From: Bacteroidota bacterium
GTDB lineage: Bacteria; Bacteroidota; Bacteroidia; Cytophagales; Cyclobacteriaceae
Direction: 5' to 3'
DNA length: 64,000 nucleotides
NCBI GenBank assembly: GCA_018267135.1
Contig: JAFDZA010000026.1
Coordinates: 62,001 to 126,000, forward strand
The notes beneath the pieces were generated by a model. It was given only the letters and a program-made list of their open reading frames with translations. It did not search any database and was not told where the DNA came from. Position 1 is the first letter of the stretch; the number at the start of each line of letters is the position of its first letter. This document shows positions 43,835 through 52,788 of this stretch, in pieces. The translations under genes were made by a program, and so were the position numbers.

Positions 43835-44614
43835 TTAATTACGTATAATATTTACCACCCCCACTTTTCCATCAGATGCCGGTGAGCCTTCGCTCCCTCG
43901 TTTTCCGTTTTTACCATCCACCAACGGTCCTAAACCGGCTTGGCCGCCTAACCCTCCTTCTCCTCCAACTCCACCAAAACCGCCATAGTTTTTTACAATC
44001 AGTTGATGCCCCATAAACAAATGAATGTTGATGCAATTTTTGCAACTGATATTAAATGTTCCTCCATTTCCTCCATTTCCTCCATTTCCTCCATTGGCCC
44101 CATCGCCTCCGTTGCCGGCAGAGCATACACGGGTGCCCGAGCCGCCATCGCCTCCTTTCCCTCCTTTCCCTCCAGCTCCGCCATCGCCTCCATTGAGATT
44201 GATTGTCAACCCTCCGTTTATCTGCATGTCTTCTAAATACAATGACAGCGCAGGGGCATTCATTCCATGTTCACCTGCCAAAGCCGTTTTGCCGGGCAAC
44301 CCGTGTCGGCAAGGAGCACGCTGCGATAGACCTTCTTCTCCGGTTTTTCCTTTTTTTCCATTTTTAGCATGGCCGGTAATGGTGCAATTTTTGCCTACTA
44401 TCATTTTTTTAGCATGAATAAAATTCTCTTCCTTATCGAGATTTAAAAAAATAGAGGACGAGTCGTTCATGATGAGTGTATCCACTACCAAAATATCGGT
44501 TTGGGTAACCCTGAATTTTTCGTTCGGCTTTAGTTCTAATTTTGATAAGCGAACCTGGGCCTGGGTTGTTTCATAAAGCAACACTATTGCGGTTATATAT
44601 ATCCATCTCCTCAT
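43835..44614 (-). CDS. Secreted collagen-like glycine-repeat protein
   Basis: A 259-residue protein with a signal peptide (about residues 1-19, ending TQA). An N-terminal part of about 75 residues resembles a strand-rich adhesion or carbohydrate-type region. Three glycine-repeat blocks then follow (NGKKGKTGEEG, GGDGGAGGKGGKGGDGGSG, GGANG-type GGN runs, GGFGGVGGEGGLGGQ), broken by a short CSAGNGG and CKNCINIH cysteine region. The G-x-y pattern suggests a collagen-like or polyglycine-helix fold at the surface. The gene is placed directly before recJ with no spacer, an odd neighbour for a DNA exonuclease. Function unknown. Confidence 0.8.
   Translation of the reverse strand: MRRWIYITAIVLLYETTQAQVRLSKLELKPNEKFRVTQTDILVVDTLIMNDSSSIFLNLDKEENFIHAKKMIVGKNCTITGHAKNGKKGKTGEEGLSQRAPCRHGLPGKTALAGEHGMNAPALSLYLEDMQINGGLTINLNGGDGGAGGKGGKGGDGGSGTRVCSAGNGGDGANGGNGGNGGNGGTFNISCKNCINIHLFMGHQLIVKNYGGFGGVGGEGGLGGQAGLGPLVDGKNGKRGSEGSPASDGKVGVVNIIRN
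44061..44096 (-). repeat. 9-base tandem repeat in the collagen-like gene
   Basis: Four units of CCTCCATTT/G on the plus strand (GGAGGAAAT-type on the coding strand), each encoding Gly-Gly-Asn. In-frame gain or loss would lengthen or shorten the glycine tract. Confidence 0.85.
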
Positions 44615-44618
44615 ATTG

Positions 44619-44626
44619 CAAAAGTA
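44619..44626 (-). promoter_or_regulatory. -7 box abutting the collagen-like gene
   Basis: TACTTTTG on the minus strand, ending 4 bases before the ATG at 44614, with TTTG about 15 bases further upstream. It would drive the collagen-like gene, recJ and lptB from a nearly leaderless message. Confidence 0.5.
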
Positions 44627-44724
44627 AAAGAAACTTTAACCCAAATAATGCAATAGAAAATCTATTGTATTATTGATCTATAAAATCTCCTTGGGAGTTT
44701 TCATCGTCAGGGTTCATCTTTTGT

Positions 44725-44759
44725 AAAAAAAAAGGCTATCTCCATTTTCGAGACAGCCT
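44725..44759 (-). terminator. Rho-independent terminator of the SPOR gene
   Basis: On the minus strand AGGCTGTCTC pairs with GAGATAGCCT (one G-U) around a 7-base loop, followed by eight or more T. It separates the SPOR gene from the collagen-like-recJ-lptB operon. Confidence 0.85.
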
Positions 44760-44780
44760 CTGCAATTTTTTAAATCAATT

Positions 44781-45416
44781 TTATTTTGATGCTCCTGCCT
44801 TTTGTGCTTCAACTCCTTCTAAAACATCTTTAATTTCTACGCGTTGACCATCTTTAAAGGGTACAATCCAAGCATCTTTTACACCCATTTCGCGCATATA
44901 TTTTTTAAATTTATCAGCTTCCCAATAGTCGCGAAATACTCCAATCGTAAATCGTTGTTCGCCTTTGTCCGTGGCTTCACCTCCGAAATTAGGGTTGTTC
45001 TCAAAATATTTTGAAAGGTCTTTATGTTTAAAGGCTCCAATTTGTACTTTAAATACAACTCCCTTAGAAAAATCCATAGGGTTGGGTGCAGGGGGAGTGG
45101 CTTTTGCCTGAGCTAACTCCGCCTTCGTGGCCGTGAGGTCGCTGCGCATTTTAGAAAGTTGGTCTTCTAACTCAGCAATCTTTGCATTTTTGTCGCTGAT
45201 TTGATTGTTAAGTGTACCTACCTGTCCCTTCAGTTGGGTATTGTCATTGTCGGCAGCTTGTTTTGCTTCCACTAATGTTTTCAGGTTAGCTGGGTTTTTA
45301 GCATATTCTTTGGCTTTCTTTTTCCATTCTTTCTTCTCTTTTTTAGAGAGCTGAGCGAAAACTTGCATGCCGGAAAAAATAAATGCCAGGCAGAGAACAA
45401 GAACTTTAGTTTTCAT
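44781..45416 (-). CDS. Exported coiled-coil protein with SPOR-like C-terminal domain
   Basis: A 211-residue protein: signal peptide (1-21, ending VFA), a lysine-rich helix, a coiled coil (about 50-105: GQVGTLNNQISDKNAKIAEL and on), a short Pro-rich linker, and a C-terminal domain (about 118-195) with VVFKVQIGAFKHKDLSKYF and FRDYWEADKFKKYMREMG, which resembles the SPOR peptidoglycan-binding fold. It probably acts in the periplasm at the cell wall. It is monocistronic, with a terminator after it. Confidence 0.8.
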   Translation of the reverse strand: MKTKVLVLCLAFIFSGMQVFAQLSKKEKKEWKKKAKEYAKNPANLKTLVEAKQAADNDNTQLKGQVGTLNNQISDKNAKIAELEDQLSKMRSDLTATKAELAQAKATPPAPNPMDFSKGVVFKVQIGAFKHKDLSKYFENNPNFGGEATDKGEQRFTIGVFRDYWEADKFKKYMREMGVKDAWIVPFKDGQRVEIKDVLEGVEAQKAGASK

Positions 45417-45499
45417 GTGTTTAATGTTATGTTGAATAAGTAAAAGTAAAAAATATTTTGATAATTGAAGCCGGGAGGTGATACCAGCTTGTTTTTAAC

Positions 45500-45667
45500 T
45501 CATCCACAGCCCAGATTTTTTTTCAAATTCATTTGTGGAAGCCCTCCAAAATCGAATGGGTTTTCTTTCTCTTGATTTTCTTCCAACCCAAAGTTTTGTT
45601 TTTTCAATTCATTATTTTTTGCTTCACTTTTTGCAGTTTCTTTCTTTTTCTTCAACAACTTTTTCAT
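45500..45667 (-). CDS. Small 55-residue protein ending LGCG
   Basis: A 55-codon frame starting at the ATG at 45667: a lysine/glutamate-rich N terminus (MKKLLKKKKETAKSEAK) followed by FDFGGLPQMNLKKNLGCG and TGA. The FGGxPxxxxLKKNLGCG ending resembles a class of short conserved Bacteroidota proteins seen before as hypothetical; I cannot name it. It lies in the gap between the SPOR gene and feoA, upstream of the SPOR gene and in the same direction. Apart from this gene and the feoA promoter nothing else is seen in the gap. Confidence 0.55.
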   Translation of the reverse strand: MKKLLKKKKETAKSEAKNNELKKQNFGLEENQEKENPFDFGGLPQMNLKKNLGCG

Positions 45668-45787
45668 ACGTAAAGAATTTCTCCGTTAAGGTATTGTTAT
45701 TTTTTGTATCAATTATTTCATCGGGTTACCCACCAGGGGCACTTGCTATTTTCAGTTTTATGTCTTGTTACTAAGTTCTATAAAACC

Positions 45788-45818
45788 TTTGTTTTCACAA
45801 ACAGATAGGTCTATCTTG
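45788..45818 (+). promoter_or_regulatory. Probable feoAB promoter
   Basis: TTTG at 45788-45791, a 20-base spacer and TATCTTG at 45812-45818, a -7 box one base shorter than consensus. The feoA GTG follows 27 bases later. Confidence 0.45.
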
Positions 45819-45845
45819 CACCTTGTTTAAAATTAATCTAAATAA

Positions 45846-46079
45846 GTGGAGCCCATTCTAAAGACTGTAGCTAGTATGAGCCCTGGCGAAACAGGGGTAA
45901 TTGCAGGTTTTACTGATGAGTTGATTTCAATTAAGCTTTTGGAAATGGGTTTTTTACCAGGAACGGCTGTTCGTTATAACTTCAAAGCTCCCTTGGGCGA
46001 CCCTATTTGTGTAAGTGTTTCCGGCTACGATGTTTCGTTGCGTTTGGAAGAGGCCTCCACTATTTCAATTGTTAATTGA
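45846..46079 (+). CDS. feoA: Ferrous iron transport protein FeoA
   Basis: A 77-residue SH3-like FeoA, a small cytoplasmic partner of FeoB. Landmarks: ASMSPGETGVIAGF, LLEMGFLPGTAV and PICVSVSGYDVSLRLEEA. The start is the GTG at 45846; no ATG fits the family start. feoB begins 2 bases after its stop, a common feoAB arrangement. Confidence 0.93.
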   Translation: MEPILKTVASMSPGETGVIAGFTDELISIKLLEMGFLPGTAVRYNFKAPLGDPICVSVSGYDVSLRLEEASTISIVN

Positions 46080-46081
46080 TC

Positions 46082-48196
46082 ATGGCCGCAGATTCAAAAA
46101 TGAAAATTGCACTGGTGGGCAAGCCTAATTCGGGCAAGTCTTCTTTATTTAACAGGCTCACCGGTCTTAATCAGAAAATCGGAAATTTTCCGGGAGTAAC
46201 TGTTGACAAGCGAACCGGGTATTGCCAACTGGAAGGAGGTATTTCATCTGAAATTATTGACTTGCCCGGAACCTACAGCCTCTATCCACGCACGTTAGAT
46301 GAAAAGGTAGTGGCCGAAGTTTTTGCCGATGATCGGGGAAGCTTTTATCCTGAAAAAGTAGTGCTGGTAGCCGATGCCACTAATTTAAAAAACTGTTTTT
46401 TATTACTCACTCAACTGATTGACTTAGGGTTACCTACCATTCTGGCTTTAAACATGGTTGACCTCGCTGCTAAATCCGGCCAGAGTATCAACATTAAAAA
46501 TCTGGAAAAAGAATTAGACCTGCCTGTAGTGATGATTAACGCACGAAATGGCATGGGGATTGACCAACTTCGTTTGCTTTTAAGCCGCCCGCTTAAACCC
46601 AGCCGTAAACTTATTTACCAGCCGGAGCTTGAGATAAAACCACTGGTCGATCAAATAAAAAAGAAATTTAATTTACAAGCAGACTATCGGGCTTATCAAT
46701 TTTTACAGCAAGCCGAAAATCTTGTCTTTCTACCCGAGCAAGAACGTCATTACATCCGTACCCTAGCCAAGGAAAATAATTTTTTTTCGCATAAATATCA
46801 GGGCGCTGAAACGGTGAAGCGTTACGGGTTCATCCAAGACTTGCTCAATAAGGTAGTGATTCGCTCTTCCAATGAAGGATGGAAAAAAGTATCGTACGGC
46901 ATAGACAAAGTGTTAACGCATAAAGTTTGGGGGTATGTTATTTTCTTTGTGGCCTTATTTCTTATCTTCCAATCTATTTTTGCGTGGGCACAAATCCCGA
47001 TGGATTTTATTGACCGCACTTTTGCCCGGTTGAGCAGCCAACTCGATGATTTTTTTCCAGAAGGTCCTTTTTTTGAATTGCTCTCGCACGGCATCATACC
47101 GGGGATTGGGGGCATTGTTATCTTCATTCCTCAAATCGCTATTCTGTTTGCTTTTATTTCTGTCTTTGAAGAAACCGGCTACATGTCGCGTGTCGTTTTT
47201 TTAATGGATAAGATCATGCGCAAGTTTGGATTAAACGGCAAAAGTGTTGTACCGTTAATGTCGGGCTGGGCTTGCGCTATCCCGGCCATCATGGCTACCC
47301 GCACGATCGAAAACTGGAAAGACCGGCTGATTACCATTTTTGTAACTCCTTTTATGAGCTGCTCAGCTCGTCTTCCGGTGTTCACTATCTTGGTGGCATT
47401 AATTATTCCCGATACCAAGATTTTTGGATTTTTTAATTACCAGGGGCTGGTGTTAATGGGGCTCTACCTGCTGGGTTTTTTAGCAGCCATACTTTCTGCA
47501 TTCGCTATGAAATTAATTATCAAGGCACGCGAGCGAAGTTATTTAATTATGGAAATGCCTACTTACAAAATGCCCAAATGGAGCAACGTAGGGTTTCAAA
47601 TCATTGAAAAAACAAAAGCCTTTGTGTTTGAGGCCGGAAAAATTATTCTGGCAATCTCTATTATCCTCTATGTACTATCAAGCTATGGCCCGGCAGACGT
47701 TATGAATGCCGCAAAAGAAACCGTTAGAAAAGAGGTGGCTGCGCAACATCTGTCAGAAGAGCAAATTCAAAACCGAATCGCCTCTTACAAACTTGAAAAT
47801 TCGTATGCCGGACGGTTGGGCAAAACACTTGAGCCTCTCATTAAGCCGCTGGGCTACGATTGGAAAATCGGGATTGCGCTGGTTACTTCGTTTGCGGCAC
47901 GCGAGGTGTTTGTAGGCACCATCGCTACCATCTACAGCATCGGCAGTACCGATGACCAGGCCACGATTAAAGAACGACTAAAATCGGAAGTAGATCCGGA
48001 CACCGGAAAACCTCGCTACACTTTGGCTGTTGGGCTGTCGCTCTTGGTATTTTATACCTTTGCCATGCAATGTATGAGTACGCTGGCCGTGGTAAAGCGG
48101 GAAACCAAAAGTTGGCGGTGGCCTTTACTTCAATTAGCATACATGAGCACCCTTGCCTACTTTTCAGCTTTGGTTGTTTATCAAGTGCTTAAGTGA
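46082..48196 (+). CDS. feoB: Ferrous iron transporter FeoB
   Basis: A 704-residue iron(II) transporter of the inner membrane. N-terminal G domain: G1 GKPNSGKS (13-20), G2 in GVTVDKRTG, G3 DLPGTYSL, G4 LNMVD. A helical linker follows, then the membrane part with two gate repeats (FIPQIAILFAFISVFEETGY, GWACAIPAIMATRTIE, FMSCSARLPVFTIL). Length is typical. The ATG at 46082 is chosen over the TTG at 46076, which would overlap feoA. TerB and pur genes follow on the same strand. Confidence 0.96.
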   Translation: MAADSKMKIALVGKPNSGKSSLFNRLTGLNQKIGNFPGVTVDKRTGYCQLEGGISSEIIDLPGTYSLYPRTLDEKVVAEVFADDRGSFYPEKVVLVADATNLKNCFLLLTQLIDLGLPTILALNMVDLAAKSGQSINIKNLEKELDLPVVMINARNGMGIDQLRLLLSRPLKPSRKLIYQPELEIKPLVDQIKKKFNLQADYRAYQFLQQAENLVFLPEQERHYIRTLAKENNFFSHKYQGAETVKRYGFIQDLLNKVVIRSSNEGWKKVSYGIDKVLTHKVWGYVIFFVALFLIFQSIFAWAQIPMDFIDRTFARLSSQLDDFFPEGPFFELLSHGIIPGIGGIVIFIPQIAILFAFISVFEETGYMSRVVFLMDKIMRKFGLNGKSVVPLMSGWACAIPAIMATRTIENWKDRLITIFVTPFMSCSARLPVFTILVALIIPDTKIFGFFNYQGLVLMGLYLLGFLAAILSAFAMKLIIKARERSYLIMEMPTYKMPKWSNVGFQIIEKTKAFVFEAGKIILAISIILYVLSSYGPADVMNAAKETVRKEVAAQHLSEEQIQNRIASYKLENSYAGRLGKTLEPLIKPLGYDWKIGIALVTSFAAREVFVGTIATIYSIGSTDDQATIKERLKSEVDPDTGKPRYTLAVGLSLLVFYTFAMQCMSTLAVVKRETKSWRWPLLQLAYMSTLAYFSALVVYQVLK

Positions 48197-48259
48197 GGAA
48201 AAAATTACTCGTTCGCTAATCATTCCGTTCAATTATCTATCTTTCAAAAAAAATCGGTA

Positions 48260-48643
48260 ATGATTTCCGAAAACAATTTCCATTTGGGCTTGTTGTATCT
48301 GATCCATCTGCTCATCAATGCCGATGGTATCGTAAACGAACACGAAAAGCAAGCCTTGCTAAGAGTAAAAAATAAAGAGAAAATTCCCCAGCCTACATTT
48401 GATGAGTTTCTGGACGAGGTCAAGACTAAAAAACCAAAAGAAATATATGAGCGCGGAATTGATTTGATCAACGGCTGCGAAGACGCTCTGAAGTTGCGGG
48501 CTTTTGCCCTCTTGTACAAAATCAGTGAAGCCGATGGAAGCGTGCATGTAAAAGAAGTACGTCTTTTACTATACTCAGTTAAAATGGCGGAAATCGAATT
48601 TAACGATGTGGTGGCAGAAGCCGGAAAACTTCACAATTATTAA
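48260..48643 (+). CDS. TerB-like (tellurite-resistance family) protein
   Basis: A 127-residue all-helical TerB-type protein. It has the two family turns with Asp and Glu: INADGIVNEHEKQALL and SEADGSVHVKEVRLLL. TerB domains bind metal ions and accompany TerC/TerD-type stress systems. It lies between feoB and purK, 2 bases before purK, so it is probably co-transcribed with the purine genes. A TATCTTTC box (one mismatch) lies upstream. Its role is inferred only from the family. Confidence 0.8.
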   Translation: MISENNFHLGLLYLIHLLINADGIVNEHEKQALLRVKNKEKIPQPTFDEFLDEVKTKKPKEIYERGIDLINGCEDALKLRAFALLYKISEADGSVHVKEVRLLLYSVKMAEIEFNDVVAEAGKLHNY

Positions 48644-48645
48644 GT

Positions 48646-49785
48646 ATGCCAGCGGCAATCTACCGGCAACCCAAAGTGGGTATATTAGGCGGAGGACAAC
48701 TGGGCCGCATGCTGATACAAGCCGGCTTCGACTGGAATATCAATTTCTCTGTTCTGGATCCCGATGCGGATGCTCCTTGTTCTTCATTAGCTTCTTTTAC
48801 TAATGCTAAACTTACCGATTACCAAGCCGTATTGGAATTTGGAAAAACATGCGATCTCATTACTATTGAAATTGAAAATGTTAATACTGAAGCCTTAAAA
48901 GAATTGGTTCGTTTAGGTAAAAAAGTTTTTCCCCAGCCCGATGTAATTGAGCTGGTTCAGGATAAACGGGTGCAAAAACTTTTTTATCGGGAAAATAAAA
49001 TACCTACGGCCGATTTTCTTTTGGTAGAAAATGCCAACGAAGTAAAAAACCATCTTTCCTTTTTACCGGCTGTTCATAAATTAGGAAAGGAGGGCTATGA
49101 TGGCCGGGGTGTACAAATTCTGAAAGATGAATCTGACCTCGTCAAAGCGTTTGATAAACCGGGGGTGTTAGAAAAATTAGTTGATTTTGAAAAAGAAATT
49201 TCGGTGATCGTAGCCCGAAACGAAAGAGGCGAAGTAAAAACTTACCCGGCTGTAGAAATGGTTTTTCATCCGGAAGCAAACTTGGTAGAATACTTGTTTT
49301 CTCCGGCATCTATCTCGGCCTCAGTAAGCCTTCTGGCCGATCAGATTGCCAAAGAAATTATAACTCAACTAAACATGGTTGGGTTGCTGGCCGTAGAAAT
49401 GTTTGTTACCCGCGATCAGAAAATATTGGTTAACGAAATTGCCCCGCGTCCTCACAACAGCGGGCATCATACGATAGAGGGAAATGTAACATCACAATAT
49501 CATCAACAGCTGCGGGCTATACTAAATTTACCCTTGGGAGACACATCGCTGATCTACCCCAGTGCCATGGTAAATTTATTGGGAGAAGAAGGTTATGCCG
49601 GTGAGGCCAAATATCTTGGGCTGCCCGAGGTATTGAATATGAAGGGAGTTTATGTTCATCTTTACGGAAAAAAAATAACTAAACCTTTTCGTAAAATGGG
49701 GCACGTTACACTTGTTGACAACGAAATTTCCGAATTAAAAAAAAAGACATCTGTTGTAAAGCATACTCTTAAAGTAAAGGCATAA
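48646..49785 (+). CDS. purK: N5-carboxyaminoimidazole ribonucleotide synthase
   Basis: A 379-residue ATP-grasp enzyme that carboxylates AIR to N5-CAIR with bicarbonate and ATP in purine synthesis. It has [16 protein letters not shown] at the N terminus, the ATP-grasp lid [28 protein letters not shown], and the magnesium site [18 protein letters not shown]. purE follows after 1 base, so the two steps are co-expressed. Confidence 0.96.
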   Translation: MPAAIYRQPKVGILGGGQLGRMLIQAGFDWNINFSVLDPDADAPCSSLASFTNAKLTDYQAVLEFGKTCDLITIEIENVNTEALKELVRLGKKVFPQPDVIELVQDKRVQKLFYRENKIPTADFLLVENANEVKNHLSFLPAVHKLGKEGYDGRGVQILKDESDLVKAFDKPGVLEKLVDFEKEISVIVARNERGEVKTYPAVEMVFHPEANLVEYLFSPASISASVSLLADQIAKEIITQLNMVGLLAVEMFVTRDQKILVNEIAPRPHNSGHHTIEGNVTSQYHQQLRAILNLPLGDTSLIYPSAMVNLLGEEGYAGEAKYLGLPEVLNMKGVYVHLYGKKITKPFRKMGHVTLVDNEISELKKKTSVVKHTLKVKA

Positions 49786-49786
49786 T

Positions 49787-50302
49787 ATGGCAGACAAAGC
49801 AATTGTGGGTATCATTATGGGGAGTCAGTCGGACCTGCGGGTTATGCGCGAGGCTGCTGAATTTTTAGAAGAAATGAAAATTCCGTTTGAGCTGACCATA
49901 GTGTCTGCACACCGCACGCCCAGGCGCATGATGGACTATGCTTCTTCGGCTCAAAGCCGCGGGCTTAGTGTGATTATTGCCGGAGCCGGAGGGGCGGCTC
50001 ATTTACCCGGCATGGTGGCTTCCCTTACTTCTTTGCCCGTTATCGGGGTGCCTATTAAATCTTCTAACTCGATAGACGGGTGGGATTCCATACTCTCAAT
50101 TTTACAAATGCCTTCGGGCGTTCCGGTGGCTACCGTAGCCTTAGATGGAGCCAAAAATGCCGGGATTTTAGCGGCTCAAATAATCGGAACAAAAGATAAA
50201 TCGGTAGCCAAAAAATTAAATCAGTTTAAATCTACTCTTCAAAAAAAGGTTGAAAAGTCGTTTCAGGAACTTGAAACAAAAGGATGGAAAGGGACTCAAT
50301 AG
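49787..50302 (+). CDS. purE: N5-CAIR mutase
   Basis: A 171-residue class I PurE that converts N5-CAIR to CAIR. The nucleotide-binding start is GSQSDLRVM, the catalytic histidine is in [10 protein letters not shown], and [14 protein letters not shown] and GVPIKSS follow. Length and motifs are those of the stand-alone bacterial mutase. It is paired with purK. Confidence 0.96.
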   Translation: MADKAIVGIIMGSQSDLRVMREAAEFLEEMKIPFELTIVSAHRTPRRMMDYASSAQSRGLSVIIAGAGGAAHLPGMVASLTSLPVIGVPIKSSNSIDGWDSILSILQMPSGVPVATVALDGAKNAGILAAQIIGTKDKSVAKKLNQFKSTLQKKVEKSFQELETKGWKGTQ

Positions 50303-50357
50303 TTTTTAAGAAAAAAGGGTATTAAAAAAATTTGTAATTTCTCCGCCTAATTAACAG

Positions 50358-51626
50358 ATGAAACCCGCAGAAAAAGGTTGGTTGAAAGATTATTTGGAGT
50401 TTAGAAGGGAGCTTCTTAAAGATTTACCTGCCAATAGTAAAAAATCGGCTCATCCTGAACAATCCCTGTATCATGTCATTCAGCCCACCGGTTTGATGTA
50501 CGGGCAATCCGTTCCCTCGGATACGCTTCAAGGATCCGAATCATGGGCACCCAAAGACCGGATGAAAATCTTACTGGCCGAAAGCCTCATCAGCAGCTCG
50601 TTATTGTTTCACGATAAGCCGATCAAAAACCCCGATGAGTTAACGGGCGTAATTATGAAAACCCTGGAGAACATCGGCAATTTTTACAACCATGTTTTTC
50701 CCGAACTGGCCACACCCACCAAAACATTATTTGGTCGAAAAAAGTCATCCTTAGAGTTAGCCGAAAAAATTTTAGACAAACGCATCGAATATTCTATTGG
50801 GCAAGAGGCTAACTTTTGGGTTCATTTTTTTCATAATAGTTTACTCTTTCTCGATATTTTCATTTTTGGTCAGTGGATCCATACCAATGCTGACCGAATT
50901 GTGGCCGATTTTTTTAAATATGAAAGAGAAGAATTGCGATTTTCGGTGGTAAAAGTAATGGCTGCGGCAGCTCATGCCAATGCCACGGTAGAACCGGAAG
51001 AACAAAAGCTGTTAGAGTTTTTTTTACAAAGTGCCGGATTAAGTTCCGAACGGAAAAAAGAAGCCATTAAAATTTTCGACTCCGGTATTGAAATTGAAGA
51101 GATCAATCTGCCTACCAATAATTCGTGGATATTAAAAAAGTTTTTTCTTGAAATCGCCATTCTTACCATCTGGTCTGATAAAAGAGTGGAAGCCCAGGAA
51201 CTCGATTTTCTAAAAAGGCTATGCAATTACCTCAATTTCAATGACGATGATTTGGAAAACAGCATGATGGCCATTGAGGGGTTTGTGCTGGAGCATTGGA
51301 ATGACCTGGATTACCTGCAAAACAAAAAAGATTTTCAGCAGGTAAGCGAGCAATTTATAAAAAGGCTTTCTAAGATAACCGACAACAATAAAAACAGGCT
51401 GGTAAAAGAAGTACAAGACAGCCGTGAGTTGATGATGCTCTTACGAAAATCAAAAAGTAATGAGCTAACGGTGGAAGAAAAAGAGCACATGCAAAAATTA
51501 CTGATTACGGCTCTCAAAACAATTCCCACTTTTGTTATTATTTCTTTGCCTCAACGGTTCCTTACATTACCTATTCTCTTAAAGATTTTACCTGGTAATT
51601 TCTTTAATGAAGTGAGCGTGAAATAA
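50358..51626 (+). CDS. TerB/LETM1-type helical protein
   Basis: A 422-residue, mostly helical protein. A central region (about 190-320) has two TerB-like turns (NATVEPEEQKLLEFFL, SDKRVEAQELDFLKRL). The C terminus (about 345-422) resembles a LETM1-like domain (VKEVQDSRELMMLLRKSKSN, PQRFLTLPILLKILP), found in mitochondrial ion-exchange proteins. One or two hydrophobic segments are present, so membrane association is possible. Its stop abuts the stop of the convergent terC gene. With the TerB protein upstream it suggests a Ter-type metal or stress module. Function inferred. Confidence 0.7.
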   Translation: MKPAEKGWLKDYLEFRRELLKDLPANSKKSAHPEQSLYHVIQPTGLMYGQSVPSDTLQGSESWAPKDRMKILLAESLISSSLLFHDKPIKNPDELTGVIMKTLENIGNFYNHVFPELATPTKTLFGRKKSSLELAEKILDKRIEYSIGQEANFWVHFFHNSLLFLDIFIFGQWIHTNADRIVADFFKYEREELRFSVVKVMAAAAHANATVEPEEQKLLEFFLQSAGLSSERKKEAIKIFDSGIEIEEINLPTNNSWILKKFFLEIAILTIWSDKRVEAQELDFLKRLCNYLNFNDDDLENSMMAIEGFVLEHWNDLDYLQNKKDFQQVSEQFIKRLSKITDNNKNRLVKEVQDSRELMMLLRKSKSNELTVEEKEHMQKLLITALKTIPTFVIISLPQRFLTLPILLKILPGNFFNEVSVK

Positions 51627-52640
51627 CTATTTTTCTTGGTCTGAATCTTCGGAGGTTTCTTTGCGGGGAATCAGCACCGAGAATGTGATGGATAAAGTTA
51701 AGGTAGCAATGATGATGGTAAAGGAAAGAGTCGGGGTTAGTTTATCGGATAGGCTGGGAATCATCTCCAATAACATTTTAGCTCCAATAAAAAATAATAT
51801 AACGGAAAGGCCTTTTTGCAGTAAATAGAATTTATCAATTATGCCTGCCAGTAAAAAGAACATGGCGCGCAAGCCCATTACGGCAAAAATATTAGATGTA
51901 TAAATGATGAACTCATTTTGCGTAATGGCAAAAGCAGCCGGAATAGAATCTACTGCAAAAATTAAATCGGTAGTTTCAACCAATATCACTACTAAAAAGA
52001 GAGGGGTAAACATCAACTTCCCGGCCTGTGTTACCATAAATCTCCCGCCCATTTCATCTTTCGTAATGGGTAAATATTTTCTGCACAAACGCAAAATCGG
52101 GTTCTTTTCCGGGTCTATTTTTTCATCGCTCTCCTCAAAATAAATCTTAATGCCCGAGTAGATCAAAAACACACCGAAGACATATAATATCCAGTGCCAC
52201 TTGGCAATAAAATAAGCCCCAACAAAAATAAATACACCCCGGAAAACTACCGCTCCAAGGATTCCCCAAAAAAGAATTTTATGGTAATACTCTTCCTTTA
52301 CTGAAAAGTATTTCAGAATTAACAGGATGACAAAAATATTATCTACCGAAAGGGCATACTCTGTAAGATAGGCCGAGAAATATTCAATGGAGGCATCAAA
52401 ACTGGAGGTGCTTCCATCCTTGTCAAAATAATAAATAAGGTATCCAAAAATGGAACTGATTATTACCCAAAAAATAGATTGCAAAAGCGCAGAGCGAGTA
52501 GAAATTTTATGGGCTTTGCTGTTTAAAAAGCCTAAGTCCACAATAAGAAAAACAAGAATTATGAGGCCGAAAACACTGAACAGAATGGTTTCAATGCCAC
52601 TATGGTTTCTGAACAAAGAGAAAAGGAAAAGGATTTTCAA
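51627..52640 (-). CDS. TerC/Alx family integral membrane protein
   Basis: A 337-residue TerC family protein with about nine helices. It has the family acid-rich segments LTEYALSVDNIFVILLIL and VVILVETTDLIFAVDSIPA (metal-site Asp/Glu) and a charged C-terminal tail. The family includes Mn(II) exporters such as Alx/MntP-linked YkoY. No yybP-ykoY manganese riboswitch is visible upstream. The start is the TTG at 52640, since an in-frame stop lies two codons upstream. It converges on the LETM1-type gene with no spacer. Confidence 0.88.
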   Translation of the reverse strand: MKILFLFSLFRNHSGIETILFSVFGLIILVFLIVDLGFLNSKAHKISTRSALLQSIFWVIISSIFGYLIYYFDKDGSTSSFDASIEYFSAYLTEYALSVDNIFVILLILKYFSVKEEYYHKILFWGILGAVVFRGVFIFVGAYFIAKWHWILYVFGVFLIYSGIKIYFEESDEKIDPEKNPILRLCRKYLPITKDEMGGRFMVTQAGKLMFTPLFLVVILVETTDLIFAVDSIPAAFAITQNEFIIYTSNIFAVMGLRAMFFLLAGIIDKFYLLQKGLSVILFFIGAKMLLEMIPSLSDKLTPTLSFTIIIATLTLSITFSVLIPRKETSEDSDQEK

Positions 52641-52694
52641 ACGTTAACAGCTTAAAAATGAACTTTTTACTACCACAAGAAAGTTAACAAACAT

Positions 52695-52702
52695 CAAAAC
52701 TA
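52695..52702 (-). promoter_or_regulatory. -7 box of the TerC gene
   Basis: TAGTTTTG on the minus strand, an exact TAnnTTTG match, giving a leader of about 45 bases. No TTG at the -33 position. Confidence 0.45.
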
Positions 52703-52733
52703 CAAATAAAATCCATTTACCTTACTTAAGACA

Positions 52734-52760
52734 TTTTTAATACGGTTTAGGTATTAAAAA
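52734..52760 (-). terminator. AT-rich inverted repeat after the fumC-mqo-lipoprotein operon
   Basis: A perfect 10-base inverted repeat TTTTTAATAC / GTATTAAAAA with a 7-base loop. It is too AT-rich to be a strong terminator, but it stands 29 bases after the last gene of the operon. Confidence 0.45.
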
Positions 52761-52788
52761 GAACCCATAATTTGCAATAATACAGAGT

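Noticed and set aside
52641-52788. Possible yybP-ykoY manganese riboswitch in front of the TerC gene
   Set aside because: None of the conserved loop sequences is present; only a promoter box and an AT-rich inverted repeat are seen.
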